Assembly (NCBI GenBank): GCA_046727175.1
Contig: JBKPCD010000279.1
Coordinates: 1 to 26,235, forward strand
Length of the DNA: 26,235 bases
Origin: JBKPCD01 sp046727175
GTDB lineage: Bacteria > Acidobacteriota > Vicinamibacteria > Vicinamibacterales > 2-12-FULL-66-21
Reading direction: 5' to 3'
Position 1 is the first letter of the stretch. Each line of letters begins with the position of its first letter. Of this stretch, positions 25,814 to 26,235 are shown one piece after another. The notes below the pieces were generated by a model, which saw only the letters and a list, made by a program, of their open reading frames with translations, was not told where the DNA came from and made no database searches. Position numbers and translations under genes: made by a program.

Positions 25814-26235
25814 CAGATCCTCCTGTTTCGATCGAGTTGTCGCCGAAGCGCGGCGAGCCCGTAGGCGAGCCTCGATTTCGCGGTACCCAAGGGAATCTCG
25901 AGAATCGCTGCGACATCAGATAACGAGAGCTCTTCCTGGAAGTGCAGAACGAGAACCGCCCGGCTCGCCGCCGAGATGCCGTCGATTCGCGAAAGTTGCG
26001 ATAGCAGGTCGTCTGTTGGTCGGGTATCCGGCGACGGAATCTGCTCGGGCGTGAATTCGTGCGCCACTAAATCGTCCCATCGCTTTCGGCGCTTCAACCA
26101 CCGGAACGCAGCACGGCCGGCAATCCGAAGCGACCACGGGCGAAAGAGCTCGGGGTCGTCGAGCCATGTCAACTTCCGATAGAGAATCACCAGGACGTCC
26201 TGCAGGACGTCATCGGCATCACCGCTGCCGACGAG
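25813..26235 (-). CDS. ECF-type RNA polymerase sigma factor, N-terminus outside the window
   Basis: The C-terminal 140 codons of a sigma-70-type factor are visible. Region 2 remains as DADDVLQDVLVILYRKLTWL, matching the conserved D-x-x-Q-x-x-F segment of region 2.2, followed by FRPWSLRIAGRAAFRWLKRRKRW. After a linker (PEQIPSPDTRPTDDL) comes region 4: LSRIDGISAASRAVLVLHFQ, then the HTH ELSLSDVAAILEIPLGTAKS and RLAYGLAALRRQL. A GTG at 26190 allows a shorter start, but the open frame upstream continues sigma region 2, so the gene enters from the right edge. Its stop overlaps the start of the two-TM gene. ECF factors direct RNA polymerase to stress or envelope promoters; no target promoter can be assigned here. 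Confidence 0.85.
   Translation of the reverse strand, partial: LVGSGDADDVLQDVLVILYRKLTWLDDPELFRPWSLRIAGRAAFRWLKRRKRWDDLVAHEFTPEQIPSPDTRPTDDLLSQLSRIDGISAASRAVLVLHFQEELSLSDVAAILEIPLGTAKSRLAYGLAALRRQLDRNRRI

Overview
The window looks like high-GC chromosomal DNA from an acidobacterium, most likely of the Vicinamibacteria type. The case rests on three full-length ~820-850 aa MacB/FtsX-like 'ADOP' permeases plus the remnant of a fourth, on a DUF1080 (PF06439) plus Gfo/Idh sugar pair, on a TIGR00300 protein, and on intergenic spaces full of palindromic and short-period repeats. The assignment is inference from gene content; there is no rRNA or other marker gene here.

Layout. 1-3614: an envelope or glycan block with a truncated polytopic membrane protein (-), a GT2 glycosyltransferase (+), a Zn-ribbon methyltransferase (+) and a radical SAM/SPASM enzyme (-), the last two overlapping tail to tail. 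3665-4604: two small secreted proteins, probably lipoproteins (-). 4930-12723: three ADOP permeases, one on + and two on -, separated by copies of a ~115 bp hairpin element. 12907-17556: a three-gene sugar-type ABC importer on + (double ATPase, permease, and a second permease fused to its own LsrB-like binding protein). 17957-18151: a 64 aa small protein. 18336-19556: a TIGR00300 protein, probably archaeal-type ornithine cyclodeaminase. 20005-21258: an MFS transporter. 21450-21945: a dead ADOP tail. 22168-24265: an operon (-) with a Gfo/Idh oxidoreductase followed by a DUF1080 protein. 24331-25438: a lipoprotein and a frameshifted ankyrin-repeat gene (-). 25532-26235: an ECF-type sigma factor, cut by the window end, translationally coupled to a small two-TM protein (-).

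How it fits together. The ABC importer, the MFS transporter and the Gfo/Idh-DUF1080 pair together suggest uptake and non-hydrolytic (3-keto) breakdown of glycosides. This is inferred from families and proximity; they are not one operon.

The most distinctive features are: (i) a permease-binding protein fusion whose binding domain keeps five of the six LsrB AI-2 contact residues; (ii) a 9-nt GGTGCTGAA-type minisatellite at four places, each at a gene end, which supplies coding sequence to both ends of the DUF1080 gene and the stop codon of the ABC ATPase; (iii) a three-copy long hairpin element; (iv) GTAG-headed REP palindromes; and (v) a second three-copy palindromic repeat with a GGGGACGAAGTCCCC core. 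No CRISPR array, tRNA, rRNA or transposase gene was found.
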